In this document: piece by piece, positions 1 through 7,276 of the stretch
How the letters are laid out: the number at the start of each line of letters is the position of its first letter
Numbering within the stretch: the first letter of the stretch is position 1
Origin: Syntrophomonas sp. UBA5288
GTDB lineage: Bacteria; Bacillota; Syntrophomonadia; Syntrophomonadales; Syntrophomonadaceae
DNA length: 10,147 nucleotides
Assembly: GCA_002408445.1 (NCBI GenBank)
Contig: DHSK01000148.1
Span: forward strand, 1 to 10,147
Direction of reading: 5' to 3'
The notes under the pieces: generated by a model
Databases searched by the model: none
What the model was told of the DNA's origin: nothing
What the model saw: the letters and a program-made list of their open reading frames with translations, nothing else
Translations under genes and position numbers: made by a program

Positions 1-479
1 ATGATGCCGAGGGGATTCCTTATTTCATGAGCAATACCGGTGGCCAGTTGCCCCACAGCAGCCAGCCGGTCAGCTACCCGTACTTCCTCCTCCATTTCAC
101 GCACTTTTTGCAGCTGTTTACTGAGCTGAACCCTTTTGTTATATTCCGCTTGTGCAAGAATTCCGGTGGTTGTTCCCACCACGACGAAGAGGATGATCTC
201 CATAAACTGATTGATGACTTCGAACTGAAAAGAAAGATAAAGCAGAAGATGCGGAGCATATAATACTCCGCATAGAATGGAACTGATCAGCCCTCCCTTA
301 AGCCGGAACCGGTAAGCAGCCAGAATAATCGGAATATAATAAAGTCTGCGCAAGAATTGGTGTATTTCTATGGCTCCGGTCGCTGTAGTTAAATGAAGTA
401 AACTAATTCCAATCATCATAAGAGCTATTAAAATGAACCAATTGGGATCCTTCCACTTATTAAATTTGTCTGAAACCAT
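1..479 (-). CDS. Membrane sensor histidine kinase, N-terminal part (runs off left edge)
   Basis: The first 159 codons of a leftward gene are visible; the rest lies beyond base 1. The N-terminal 110 residues hold about four hydrophobic segments (roughly 13-30, 47-58, 62-82, 92-110) with very short loops. A charged, probably coiled stretch follows (112-137). Then comes a classic HisKA dimerisation/phosphoacceptor box, VGQLATGIAHEIRNPLGI, with the phosphorylatable histidine at residue 151. The ATPase domain would follow off-window. The start at 479 is chosen for the AGGAGG at 484-489, four bases upstream; an in-frame ATG at 497 is an alternative with a weaker ribosome site. The gene follows the copper-fusion gene on the same strand after about 140 bp. 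Its lack of an extracytoplasmic domain suggests it senses within or near the membrane. A copper-sensing role is only inferred from position; the kinase assignment is firm. Confidence 0.9.
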   Translation of the reverse strand, partial: MVSDKFNKWKDPNWFILIALMMIGISLLHLTTATGAIEIHQFLRRLYYIPIILAAYRFRLKGGLISSILCGVLYAPHLLLYLSFQFEVINQFMEIILFVVVGTTTGILAQAEYNKRVQLSKQLQKVREMEEEVRVADRLAAVGQLATGIAHEIRNPLGI

Positions 480-617
480 ATTGCCTCCTGTGGCCATAAT
501 TACCAACAAAACTTCTCCTGTATAAAAACTTTGGTGCAGTCTTCACGAAGCCGCGTTATAAACCGGTTTGCATTAAGCTTGCCCGGAATGGGATGTATTC
601 ATCACGTAAATTGGGCA

Positions 618-2012
618 CTATTTACAGCAAGGCATTCCTGAACCCCCTGTCCCGGAAGGGACTGTCAGATCCTTGGGATTAACCTGACCGGGGTTATCGG
701 CTACATGAAAATAGCCTGTTATCATACCCATCCAACAGGAGAAAATCAAGTTGCCCGATTTTTGAGGGGTGAATTCGATAACATTTTGTCCTGCTGTCAG
801 GGTCTTTTCGATACCTAGTTCCGGAATACTGATAGGATTATTGCAACCATTCAGTGATTTGGCATCGATGATCCACTTTACCGGCACTCCTTTTTTCAAA
901 ATGGTAGGCGGGGTCGTATAGCCGTTATCGTCAACAATTGTACGCACGATCTGCCGGTTATCAACTATTTCTGCCGGTACTGCCGTGGCGGCTTGAACAA
1001 CTGCCGGGGTACCGGTCGGAAGCAAGGTTTTGCCGGACAGGGCCAGGCCCCGGGAAATCATGACTAAACCCATGGCGGTAACTAATACAGCGCTTGCTTT
1101 AAGCATACCCCGTGCGTACTTCCGGCTTAAAAAGGAATTCAATACCCCGAAAGCAAAAACCAGGGGTACCGTCCCCAGACCGAAGAATAACATGGCTTTG
1201 GCTCCCAACCAAAAGCTTCCTGTGGCCAGGGCATAAATCTGCATGGCCTGCAGCGGACCGCAGGGCATCAGGCCATTGGCCAAACCAACGTAAAAAGGTG
1301 TATTTTTTGTGCTGGACCTGAACAAACCTATCTTGTGCCAGCTTGGCAGAGCAGCGGCGATTTTTCGGAGCGGTGCAAACAGGTCAATCATATTTAGCCC
1401 CACGATCAGCATGAGGATACCTGATAAAATGGTAACAATACCCCGAGCTGTACCGGTAAAAGTAACCACGGAACCCAGGGCTCCAGCCAGCGCACCGATT
1501 ATGGTGTAGGCGAGTATACGTCCAAAATTGTAGGAAAAGCTGGGCCAGATGCGGCGTTTCCAGGGCGATTCATCCAGCAAAATCCTGCCGCCGGTCTGCG
1601 AGAGTACGATACCTCCGCACATTGCAACACAATGAACCGAGGTCAGGATACCGATCAGAAAAAGCAGTCCGATATCCAGTGATTGATTAATCTGAGGAAT
1701 CGTATTCAAATTGGCAACTCTTCCTAACAACGAATAGGCCAGTAAAGTAATGATTATAAATCTGACCAGCTGCATGAACCGGTCAGTCTTTTGGCTGGCG
1801 TGGTCAATTGGTTTCGCACCATATCCGATTTTTTCAATAGCAGAAACGAGATCTCGTTCCGTAGTATTATCATCAAATTCCACTTCTGCCATGGCTGTGC
1901 TGTAGTTTACTTTTACTGCGGTTACGCCGTTCACGTTCATGAGCGCCTGATAAATGCGCTGTTCACATGCCCGGCAGGTCATGCCTTGTATCTGCAGAAT
2001 GACTTTTTTCAT
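618..2012 (-). CDS. HMA - DsbD/TauE-like membrane domain - cupredoxin-like fusion protein
   Basis: A protein of 464 residues with three parts. Residues 1-68 form a heavy-metal-associated (HMA) domain with the Cu(I)-binding GMTCRAC motif (C13, C16). Residues about 80-325 form a six-or-so-helix membrane domain of the DsbD_2/TauE-SafE-like type, with the paired signatures SVHCVAMCGG (C128, C132) and GLMPCGP (C251). Residues about 340-450 look like a cupredoxin fold, with NGCNN (C390) and FSCWMGM (C426, M428, M430) as likely copper ligands. The tail ends in MPCCK. Such proteins are often annotated as sulfite exporter TauE/SafE or UreH-domain proteins, but the flanking domains point to copper transfer across, or maturation at, the membrane. 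Start at 2012 is preferred because GGAAAGGAAAGG lies just upstream and the HMA fold begins at once; an in-frame ATG at 2045 adds 11 residues. It follows the 106-residue membrane gene, probably in one transcript. The transported species is not known from sequence. Confidence 0.88.
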   Translation of the reverse strand: MKKVILQIQGMTCRACEQRIYQALMNVNGVTAVKVNYSTAMAEVEFDDNTTERDLVSAIEKIGYGAKPIDHASQKTDRFMQLVRFIIITLLAYSLLGRVANLNTIPQINQSLDIGLLFLIGILTSVHCVAMCGGIVLSQTGGRILLDESPWKRRIWPSFSYNFGRILAYTIIGALAGALGSVVTFTGTARGIVTILSGILMLIVGLNMIDLFAPLRKIAAALPSWHKIGLFRSSTKNTPFYVGLANGLMPCGPLQAMQIYALATGSFWLGAKAMLFFGLGTVPLVFAFGVLNSFLSRKYARGMLKASAVLVTAMGLVMISRGLALSGKTLLPTGTPAVVQAATAVPAEIVDNRQIVRTIVDDNGYTTPPTILKKGVPVKWIIDAKSLNGCNNPISIPELGIEKTLTAGQNVIEFTPQKSGNLIFSCWMGMITGYFHVADNPGQVNPKDLTVPSGTGGSGMPCCK

Positions 2013-2047
2013 ATTTGCCTTTCCTTTCCGCTTATAATCATCCATTT

Positions 2048-2368
2048 TTATGGCAGTTCCTGATCGGACGGTTCGTTCGCGATGCGGTGTTTTTTATCGG
2101 ATTTCAACCAGGCAATGCCGGTTGCTGCCAATAGGATTATGCCAATTAGTGTAATCAGACCTGCCCGGTATCCTCCCCCAAATGAACAGTAAGACCAAAA
2201 GCCGGCCGCAGTGACGGGTCCCCGGCTCACGAAAAAATTATAAACACCCACAATGCTTAAAACAGCACCGATAATTCCGGTCAGCCATAATTTGTTATCC
2301 TCATTGTAGGTTGGTTCCAATAGCAGATATATCAATATTGCTCCAATAACCAACATTCCAAACATCAT
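2048..2368 (-). CDS. Small three-helix membrane protein, unknown function
   Basis: A protein of 106 residues that I cannot place in a named family. Three hydrophobic segments are visible (about 3-19, 27-47 and 68-88), separated by a short acidic/polar loop (YNEDNK) and a Gly/aromatic-rich loop (FWSYCSFGGGYRAG). The tail is charged and soluble (SDKKHRIANEPSDQELP). The single cysteine (in SYCSF) offers no obvious metal site. An AAGGAGG at 2379-2385, ten bases upstream, supports ATG 2368; the next codon is also ATG. It is the first leftward gene off the divergent region and ends just before the fusion gene (2 bp from its longest possible start, 35 bp from the preferred one), so the two are very likely cotranscribed. 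A role beside the copper fusion protein is inferred from position only. Confidence 0.75.
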   Translation of the reverse strand: MMFGMLVIGAILIYLLLEPTYNEDNKLWLTGIIGAVLSIVGVYNFFVSRGPVTAAGFWSYCSFGGGYRAGLITLIGIILLAATGIAWLKSDKKHRIANEPSDQELP

Positions 2369-2756
2369 AGTATTTCAACCTCCTTGTTATATTAATAGAT
2401 AAAGTCTTTACCAGAGCTGGTTGGCGACCAGCCGTTTCCTGCAAGGGTTTAAAAATTTGGAAGACCTCCTGCAGTGAAAATGCTTTTCGCGAACACACTA
2501 CATTATTTGCAATTATTGTGCCAGGCTGAAGAACCAAGCTATGTAGCTGATTACCAATTTATAGGGACAAACATGGATTGGTACTTGGGGCAAATGCCGC
2601 GGCGGGGTGTGGGATATGCCACGGCAAAACAACCAGATGATAAATACTCCTTGCATAAAACGGCCGTATTTGACTCTTTTCCTGGCTGGCACGGTTTATG
2701 CAAATAAGATGATCGTAACAGGGATTTACTGTAATTAGTTATGGAGGTGCTTAATA
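2369..2756. promoter_or_regulatory. Divergent regulatory region between the two copper transcripts
   Basis: About 390 bp without a convincing gene separates the leftward and rightward copper genes, so both promoters should lie here. A perfect inverted repeat GCTGGT-TGGCG-ACCAGC sits at 2416-2432, 48 bp before the leftward start, and could be an operator. A TTGACT at 2670-2675 followed by TTTATG at 2695-2700 is a poor (19-bp spacer) promoter candidate for the rightward genes. A small TTAC-T-GTAA palindrome lies at 2726-2734. None of these matches a CsoR or CopY operator that I would call with confidence. The short open frames inside lack ribosome sites and family features. Confidence 0.45.
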
Positions 2757-3035
2757 ATGTGTTGTCATAATCATAATTCAGATGCAAAGGAAAATAATCA
2801 TTCGACACCGGGCAAGAGATCTTCAATGTTTTGGTTAGTTCTTATCGGATTAATGGCCGTTATGATCTGGGGGCTGTTATCCGCACCTGGAATGAGTGTG
2901 AAGCTGAAGGCAATTCTTCCTTCTCTTTCATTCTTAATATGTCCGCTCATGATGCTTTGGATGATGCGCGGGCACGGACATTCTCATAGCTCCGGTAAGG
3001 ATAAAGCCGAGCAGGAAAATAAATCGTGTCATTAA
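2757..3035 (+). CDS. His/Cys-rich small membrane protein (DUF2933-like)
   Basis: A protein of 92 residues with metal-ligand clusters at both ends. The N-terminus begins MCCHNHN and has a further His at 15. Two hydrophobic segments follow (about 25-43 and 51-70, the second containing a Cys and several Met: LICPLMMLWMMRG). Then comes a GHGHSHSS cluster, and the protein ends in SCH. The layout resembles small DUF2933-type proteins found beside copper ATPases, but I cannot confirm the family by eye. The ribosome site GGAGGTG at 2743-2749 supports the ATG at 2757. It is the first rightward gene, 99 bp ahead of copA, and is probably cotranscribed with it. Its His, Cys and Met content suggests binding of soft metal at the membrane; this is inference. 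Confidence 0.75.
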   Translation: MCCHNHNSDAKENNHSTPGKRSSMFWLVLIGLMAVMIWGLLSAPGMSVKLKAILPSLSFLICPLMMLWMMRGHGHSHSSGKDKAEQENKSCH

Positions 3036-3134
3036 GTAAGGAAAATAGGATTTATAATAGTGCTTTTTTTTGGATTATATTTGAAGGATACAAGAGGGCG
3101 GTATTTGAAACCATATTTCTAAGGAAGTGATGAT

Positions 3135-5555
3135 ATGGAACGAAAGGAATCGTTAAGTATAAGCGGCATGTCCTGCGCTGCCTGTGCGGCCAGAATTGAG
3201 AAAGGTCTGTCCAAAATCGAAGGGGTCAAACAGGCCAATGTAAACCTGGCGGTGGAAAAAGCGACCGTTGAATTTGATGATCAGGTTGCAAGTGACGAAC
3301 AGTTACGAGCGACTATCAGAAAACTGGGTTATGAAGTTATTGAAGAACAGGCTCAGGCAGAAGGGCAGGTGGAACTGAAAATTTCAGGTATGTCCTGTGC
3401 GGCTTGTTCAGCGAAAATAGAAAAGAAACTAGCGCGAACAGAAGGTATTTCCAAAGCTGCCGTCAATCTTGCAACTGAAAAGGCGCTGGTAGTATATGAC
3501 ACAAAACAGATTGGTGTATCCGATATGATTCAGATCATTGAAAAATTGGGCTACCAGGCTGAGCCTAACGAAGAGGTAAGCCGGGATCGGGAAAAGGAAG
3601 CCAGGCAAAAGGAAATCAAAAGCCTGCGAAATGAGCTTATTGTTTCGGCTGTTCTGAGTTCGCCCTTGATTTTAGCCATGGTCTTGTCACTATTAAACCT
3701 TGAGGCGGCGTTTCTGCATAATCAGTATTTTCAACTGGCTATCGCGACCCCGGTACAGTTTATTATCGGCTTCAGATTCTATAGAAACGCCTGGTATGCC
3801 TTGCGATCCGGAACTGCCAATATGGATGTGCTCATTGCCATGGGGACTTCAGCTGCCTATTTTTATAGCCTTTACAATGTTTTTTACCAGAAAGTGCCGA
3901 TGGGAATGATGAAAGATTTATACTTTGAGGCCAGTGCAGTCATCATTACCTTGATTCTGGTGGGCAAATACCTGGAGGCGGTCGCCAAGGGGAAGACCTC
4001 CGAGGCTATCAAAAAACTGATGGGACTCAGCCCGAAAACAGCGCGGGTGGTGAGAAATGGCCAGGAATCAGATATTCCTATTGATGAGGTAAAGATCGGT
4101 GATCTGATCATTGTCAGACCCGGGGAGAAAATTCCGGTGGATGGAAAAATCATTACCGGCAATTCCTCTATCGACGAATCCATGCTGACCGGCGAGAGTC
4201 TGCCGGTGGAAAAGACGGTGGGTGACCAGGTGATTGGGGCCACGATTAACAAATATGGAGCTTTTAAATTTGAAGCTACCAAGATTGGCAAAGATACAGT
4301 GCTGGCACAGATCATCAAATTGGTCGAGGATGCCCAGGGCTTCAAGGCCCCTATACAAAAGCTGGCAGACCAGGTTTCAGGGGTTTTTGTTCCGGTGGTG
4401 ATTGGTATCGCATTATTGACTTTTGGAACCTGGTATTTAATCAGCGGAGATTTTACCAGAGCGATTGTCAGCGCGGTGGCAGTTTTGGTCATTGCCTGTC
4501 CCTGTGCCCTGGGTCTGGCGACCCCTACTGCAATCATGGTAGGAACCGGAAAGGGTGCTGAAAGCGGCATTCTTATTAAAAGCGGCGAACATCTGGAAAC
4601 AGCCTACAAATTAAATGCTATTGTACTCGATAAGACCGGAACCATTACCAAAGGAGAACCTGAAGTTACTGATATCAAGGCAACAGGTCGTTTATCAGAT
4701 CAGGAAATCCTCAGGCTGGCAGCTTCGGCTGAAAAGAAATCCGAGCATCCCTTGGCGGCAGCAATTTATCAGCATGGCTTAGACGCTCTGGGGCAGGTGC
4801 CTGATCCGGAAAAATTTGAGGCGATTCCCGGGAAGGGAATTACGGCACTGGTGCAGGACTCTGAAATTCTGATTGGCACCAGAAAGCTGATGAAGGACAA
4901 AGAGATCGAACTGGGTGAGATTGAGACTACGATTCGGGAAATGGAAGATGAGGGCAAGACCGCCATGCTCATGGCGGTGAACAAATCCCTGGAGGCAGTC
5001 ATTGCGGTGGCGGATACTTTGAAGGAGCATTCCCTTGAAGCCATTTCGGAATTCAATCAAATGGGACTGGAGGTTTATATGATCACAGGGGACAATCTTC
5101 GAACCGCCCAGGCCATAGCAGCCCAGGTGGGAATCAAGCATGTTCTGGCTGAAGTGCTTCCGGAAAACAAGGCGGAAGAAATATTAAAGCTGAAAGAGGC
5201 AGGAAAAGTTGTGGCCATGGTGGGGGATGGTATCAATGATGCCCCGGCCCTGGCGACAGCCGATATCGGCATGGCAGTAGGGACGGGTACGGATGTCGCT
5301 ATGGAGGCTGCCGACATCACCCTGATGCGTGGAGATTTAAGAGCGGTTTCGGCGGCGATCAGACTCTCCCGTAAAACCATCATCAAGATCAAACAGAATC
5401 TATTCTGGGCCTTTATTTACAACATTATCGGAATCCCCTTTGCTGCGCTGGGCTTTTTGAACCCGGTTATTGCCGGAGGTGCGATGGCTTTCAGTTCAGT
5501 TTCAGTTGTTACCAATTCGCTAAGCTTAAAGAGGTTTGACCCTCGATCACACTAA
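3135..5555 (+). CDS. copA: Cu(I)-exporting P1B-type ATPase CopA
   Basis: A full-length 806-residue P1B-1 ATPase that pumps Cu(I) out of the cytoplasm at the cost of ATP. Two N-terminal HMA domains carry GMSCAAC (C14/C17 and C88/C91). About eight membrane helices follow. The actuator TGES is at 352-355, the membrane CPC metal site at 455-457, the phosphorylated DKTGT at D499, the SEHPL nucleotide-binding motif at 536-540, and GDGINDAP from 697. Copper specificity is supported by the full set of transmembrane signatures: CPC, YN (762-763) in helix 7 and MxxSS (784-788) in helix 8. The start is set by AAGGAAGTGA a few bases upstream. It follows the His-rich protein gene and precedes copZ, which would deliver Cu(I) to it. 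Ag(I) is a likely second substrate for the family. No motif is missing. Confidence 0.97.
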   Translation: MERKESLSISGMSCAACAARIEKGLSKIEGVKQANVNLAVEKATVEFDDQVASDEQLRATIRKLGYEVIEEQAQAEGQVELKISGMSCAACSAKIEKKLARTEGISKAAVNLATEKALVVYDTKQIGVSDMIQIIEKLGYQAEPNEEVSRDREKEARQKEIKSLRNELIVSAVLSSPLILAMVLSLLNLEAAFLHNQYFQLAIATPVQFIIGFRFYRNAWYALRSGTANMDVLIAMGTSAAYFYSLYNVFYQKVPMGMMKDLYFEASAVIITLILVGKYLEAVAKGKTSEAIKKLMGLSPKTARVVRNGQESDIPIDEVKIGDLIIVRPGEKIPVDGKIITGNSSIDESMLTGESLPVEKTVGDQVIGATINKYGAFKFEATKIGKDTVLAQIIKLVEDAQGFKAPIQKLADQVSGVFVPVVIGIALLTFGTWYLISGDFTRAIVSAVAVLVIACPCALGLATPTAIMVGTGKGAESGILIKSGEHLETAYKLNAIVLDKTGTITKGEPEVTDIKATGRLSDQEILRLAASAEKKSEHPLAAAIYQHGLDALGQVPDPEKFEAIPGKGITALVQDSEILIGTRKLMKDKEIELGEIETTIREMEDEGKTAMLMAVNKSLEAVIAVADTLKEHSLEAISEFNQMGLEVYMITGDNLRTAQAIAAQVGIKHVLAEVLPENKAEEILKLKEAGKVVAMVGDGINDAPALATADIGMAVGTGTDVAMEAADITLMRGDLRAVSAAIRLSRKTIIKIKQNLFWAFIYNIIGIPFAALGFLNPVIAGGAMAFSSVSVVTNSLSLKRFDPRSH

Positions 5556-5604
5556 AAACCTTTTGCCGTATAGACCAATCTTCAACCAGGAAGGGGGGGA
5601 AATC

Positions 5605-5814
5605 GTGATAATTGCCAATCTTGATGTCAGAGGGATGTCATGCAGTCACTGTGAACACAGCGTTAAAACATCAGTAGGTTCATTGCCTGGCGTAAGCAGT
5701 GTTCAGGTGGAATTAGAAACCGGAAAAGTAAAGGTAGAATATGATCCAAAGAAAGTTGAGCTGAAAGTCATCAAAGAAACAATTGAAGATCAGGGATATG
5801 ACGTGATTAATTAG
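5605..5814 (+). CDS. copZ: Copper chaperone CopZ
   Basis: A 69-residue single-HMA protein with the GMSCSHC metal site (C13, C16) and the usual closing GYDVIN after the last helix. CopZ proteins carry Cu(I) in the cytoplasm to CopA and, in some species, to the regulator. The GTG start at 5605 is chosen because the purine-rich AAGGGGGGGA ribosome site lies directly upstream and because it gives the normal length and start of the fold. A longer in-frame ATG at 5536 would overlap the end of copA and add 23 residues with no HMA character, so it is less likely. The gene sits 49 bp after copA on the same strand and is followed by a hairpin at 5827-5849. Confidence 0.93.
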   Translation: MIIANLDVRGMSCSHCEHSVKTSVGSLPGVSSVQVELETGKVKVEYDPKKVELKVIKETIEDQGYDVIN

Positions 5815-5826
5815 GTTACAACTATC

Positions 5827-5849
5827 AGGGCTCCTTAATACGGAGCCCT
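5827..5849. terminator. Hairpin between convergent copZ and the flavoprotein gene
   Basis: A perfect 8-bp stem AGGGCTCC/GGAGCCCT closes a 7-base loop, 12 bp after the copZ stop and 26 bp before the end of the opposing gene. The position fits a shared (bidirectional) transcription terminator. The T-tract is weak on both strands, so termination efficiency is uncertain. Confidence 0.6.
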
Positions 5850-5875
5850 ATTACTGATTGTAGAGAGTATTACTT

Positions 5876-7021
5876 TTACCGAATAGATAATCCGGGAATC
5901 AATGCACCGGGAAGCTGCTTGCAAAAACTATTCAACATCTGGGCATAAGAAATTTCTCCGGCAATTGTTTCAAGCAGCTCCAAGGCCAGATCATTTTGAC
6001 GGGAAATCATGCGGTGAATCATTCCGGCAGCCGGGTAAAACAACTGGGTTATTCTAAAGGCACTGGAATGTTCTTTTAACAGTTTTTCTTTTATAGATGC
6101 GGAATATTTGTGCAAGGCCGGACTAGGTTGTTTAATTTGTTCGATAATAACTTCTGCAGCCATACTGGCACTTAGCAAGGCCTGGTAAATGCCCTCCCCT
6201 GTGAAACCATTGGCAAGTCCTGCAGCATCACCGATTAAGATAACCCTGCCATTGTGCAAATCACCCATGCTTAAGTTCAGAGGAATGGTCCATCCCCGTT
6301 TTGTTACTGCCGCTGCTTCAGCTGTGATCCCCTCGGCCTGGACCAGGCCGGTGAGATGGTTGGCAAGACCTTTGGTTCTTGAATTAATCGTACCTACGCC
6401 CATTGATAGATTATCAGTCTTGGGAAAAATCCAGGCATAGCCTGATGGCACCAGTCCATAGTCAACTTTGACTGCACCCCGGTAAGATTTCATATGGTTG
6501 GGTGGTAAAGGTACATGGATTTCAAGTGCCTTTGCAATCTTATAGTTGCGGTTCAATCCCAATGTGCGTCCTACTATACCCTGCGCACCATCAGCTCCTG
6601 CCAATATACTGCCCTGCCACTCGGTATCACCCGATGCGACGGTGACGCATGCAGAGTTTTGTTGCATGCGGTCTATCCTGGTATTTTCCAGAACTCTGGC
6701 TCCGGCCGACCTGGCTCTTTCGAGTAAATACGCATCAAACTTGTCTCTGCTGGTCATGAAGACGATCGGTTTTTCAGTATTTATTTTGACAGGGTCATTT
6801 AAGCGACGTGTTAATACCAGACTATAAATAACATCTTCAATGACCGGACTAAGATCAAAATCAAGGAGCTTGATGACCTTGGGAGTAAGACCTCCGCCAC
6901 AGGGTTTGTGTCTGGGCAGCTGCTCTTTTTCTATTACCAGGACATCAAGACCATTATTAGCTAATAAATATGCAAGATAAGCACCGCCCGGTCCTGCACC
7001 GACTATTATTACTTGATGCAT
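5876..7021 (-). CDS. Geranylgeranyl-reductase-family FAD-dependent oxidoreductase
   Basis: A 381-residue flavoprotein. A Rossmann FAD-binding motif opens the protein (VGAGPGG, 7-13). The KPCGGGLTPK segment (39-48) is typical of the geranylgeranyl reductase family, and further FAD contacts appear as GADG (142-145) and GDAAGLANGFTGEGI (264-278), with GYAWIFPK between (194-201). This family reduces double bonds of isoprenoid chains (chlorophyll side chain, archaeal lipids, menaquinone tails); some bacterial members have no known substrate. Length is normal. The start is supported by AGAGG ten bases upstream. It is divergent from a cyclopropane fatty acid synthase gene, with a 255-bp region between, and convergent with copZ. 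The family call is solid; the substrate (a polyprenyl or other unsaturated lipid) is inference. Confidence 0.88.
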   Translation of the reverse strand: MHQVIIVGAGPGGAYLAYLLANNGLDVLVIEKEQLPRHKPCGGGLTPKVIKLLDFDLSPVIEDVIYSLVLTRRLNDPVKINTEKPIVFMTSRDKFDAYLLERARSAGARVLENTRIDRMQQNSACVTVASGDTEWQGSILAGADGAQGIVGRTLGLNRNYKIAKALEIHVPLPPNHMKSYRGAVKVDYGLVPSGYAWIFPKTDNLSMGVGTINSRTKGLANHLTGLVQAEGITAEAAAVTKRGWTIPLNLSMGDLHNGRVILIGDAAGLANGFTGEGIYQALLSASMAAEVIIEQIKQPSPALHKYSASIKEKLLKEHSSAFRITQLFYPAAGMIHRMISRQNDLALELLETIAGEISYAQMLNSFCKQLPGALIPGLSIR

Positions 7022-7276
7022 TTCCTATCAACCTCTTCTTTTTGAATTCTCACCGTTCTCCAGATAATTAACAGGACTCTGTTTCAGGGCTATCGATTCT
7101 TATCCGGGACATTTATAGGTTGCCCCTGGGAAAAGGTCGTATTCAATTTTTATTTGGTGATGGATATTTAAGCCTGGGCGAAGTATATTGTTGTTTTCGT
7201 TGGATACTCTATTTAGTGAATAGTTTGTTTGATGACAATTACTAGAAAATACACTTAGAAAGGAGTGAGAGGGTGA
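7022..7276. promoter_or_regulatory. Divergent upstream region of flavoprotein and cfa genes
   Basis: A 255-bp gene-free stretch that must hold the promoters of both divergent genes. A near-perfect palindrome, CTATT-TAGTG-AATAG, lies at 7209-7223, about 54 bp before the synthase start, and could be an operator. TTGTTT at 7225-7230 is a possible but weak -35 element. I see no riboswitch or RNA gene here. Confidence 0.4.

Noticed and set aside
27..263. Rightward open frame of 78 codons at the left end
   Set aside because: It is antisense to the well-supported histidine kinase reading frame and has no family features.
249..273. Inverted repeat ATGCGGAG / CTCCGCAT
   Set aside because: It lies inside the kinase coding sequence in a transmembrane stretch; with no T-tract or promoter context it is most likely a chance pairing.
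2474..2707. 77-codon rightward open frame in the divergent copper region
   Set aside because: No ribosome site, no recognisable domain or membrane pattern, and it occupies the region that must hold promoters.
2726..2734. TTAC-T-GTAA palindrome as a CopY-type operator
   Set aside because: It does not match the TACAnnTGTA cop box and is too short to be meaningful alone.
2551..2826. 91-codon leftward open frame
   Set aside because: It overlaps the start of the His/Cys-rich gene antisense and has no ribosome site or family features.
3884..4570. 228-codon leftward open frame inside copA
   Set aside because: A long antisense shadow of a strongly conserved P-type ATPase gene; its composition is that of reverse-complemented copA codons.
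5536..5604. Longer CopZ start at ATG 5536
   Set aside because: It would overlap copA and add 23 residues outside the HMA fold, whereas GTG 5605 has an adjacent ribosome site and gives normal CopZ length.
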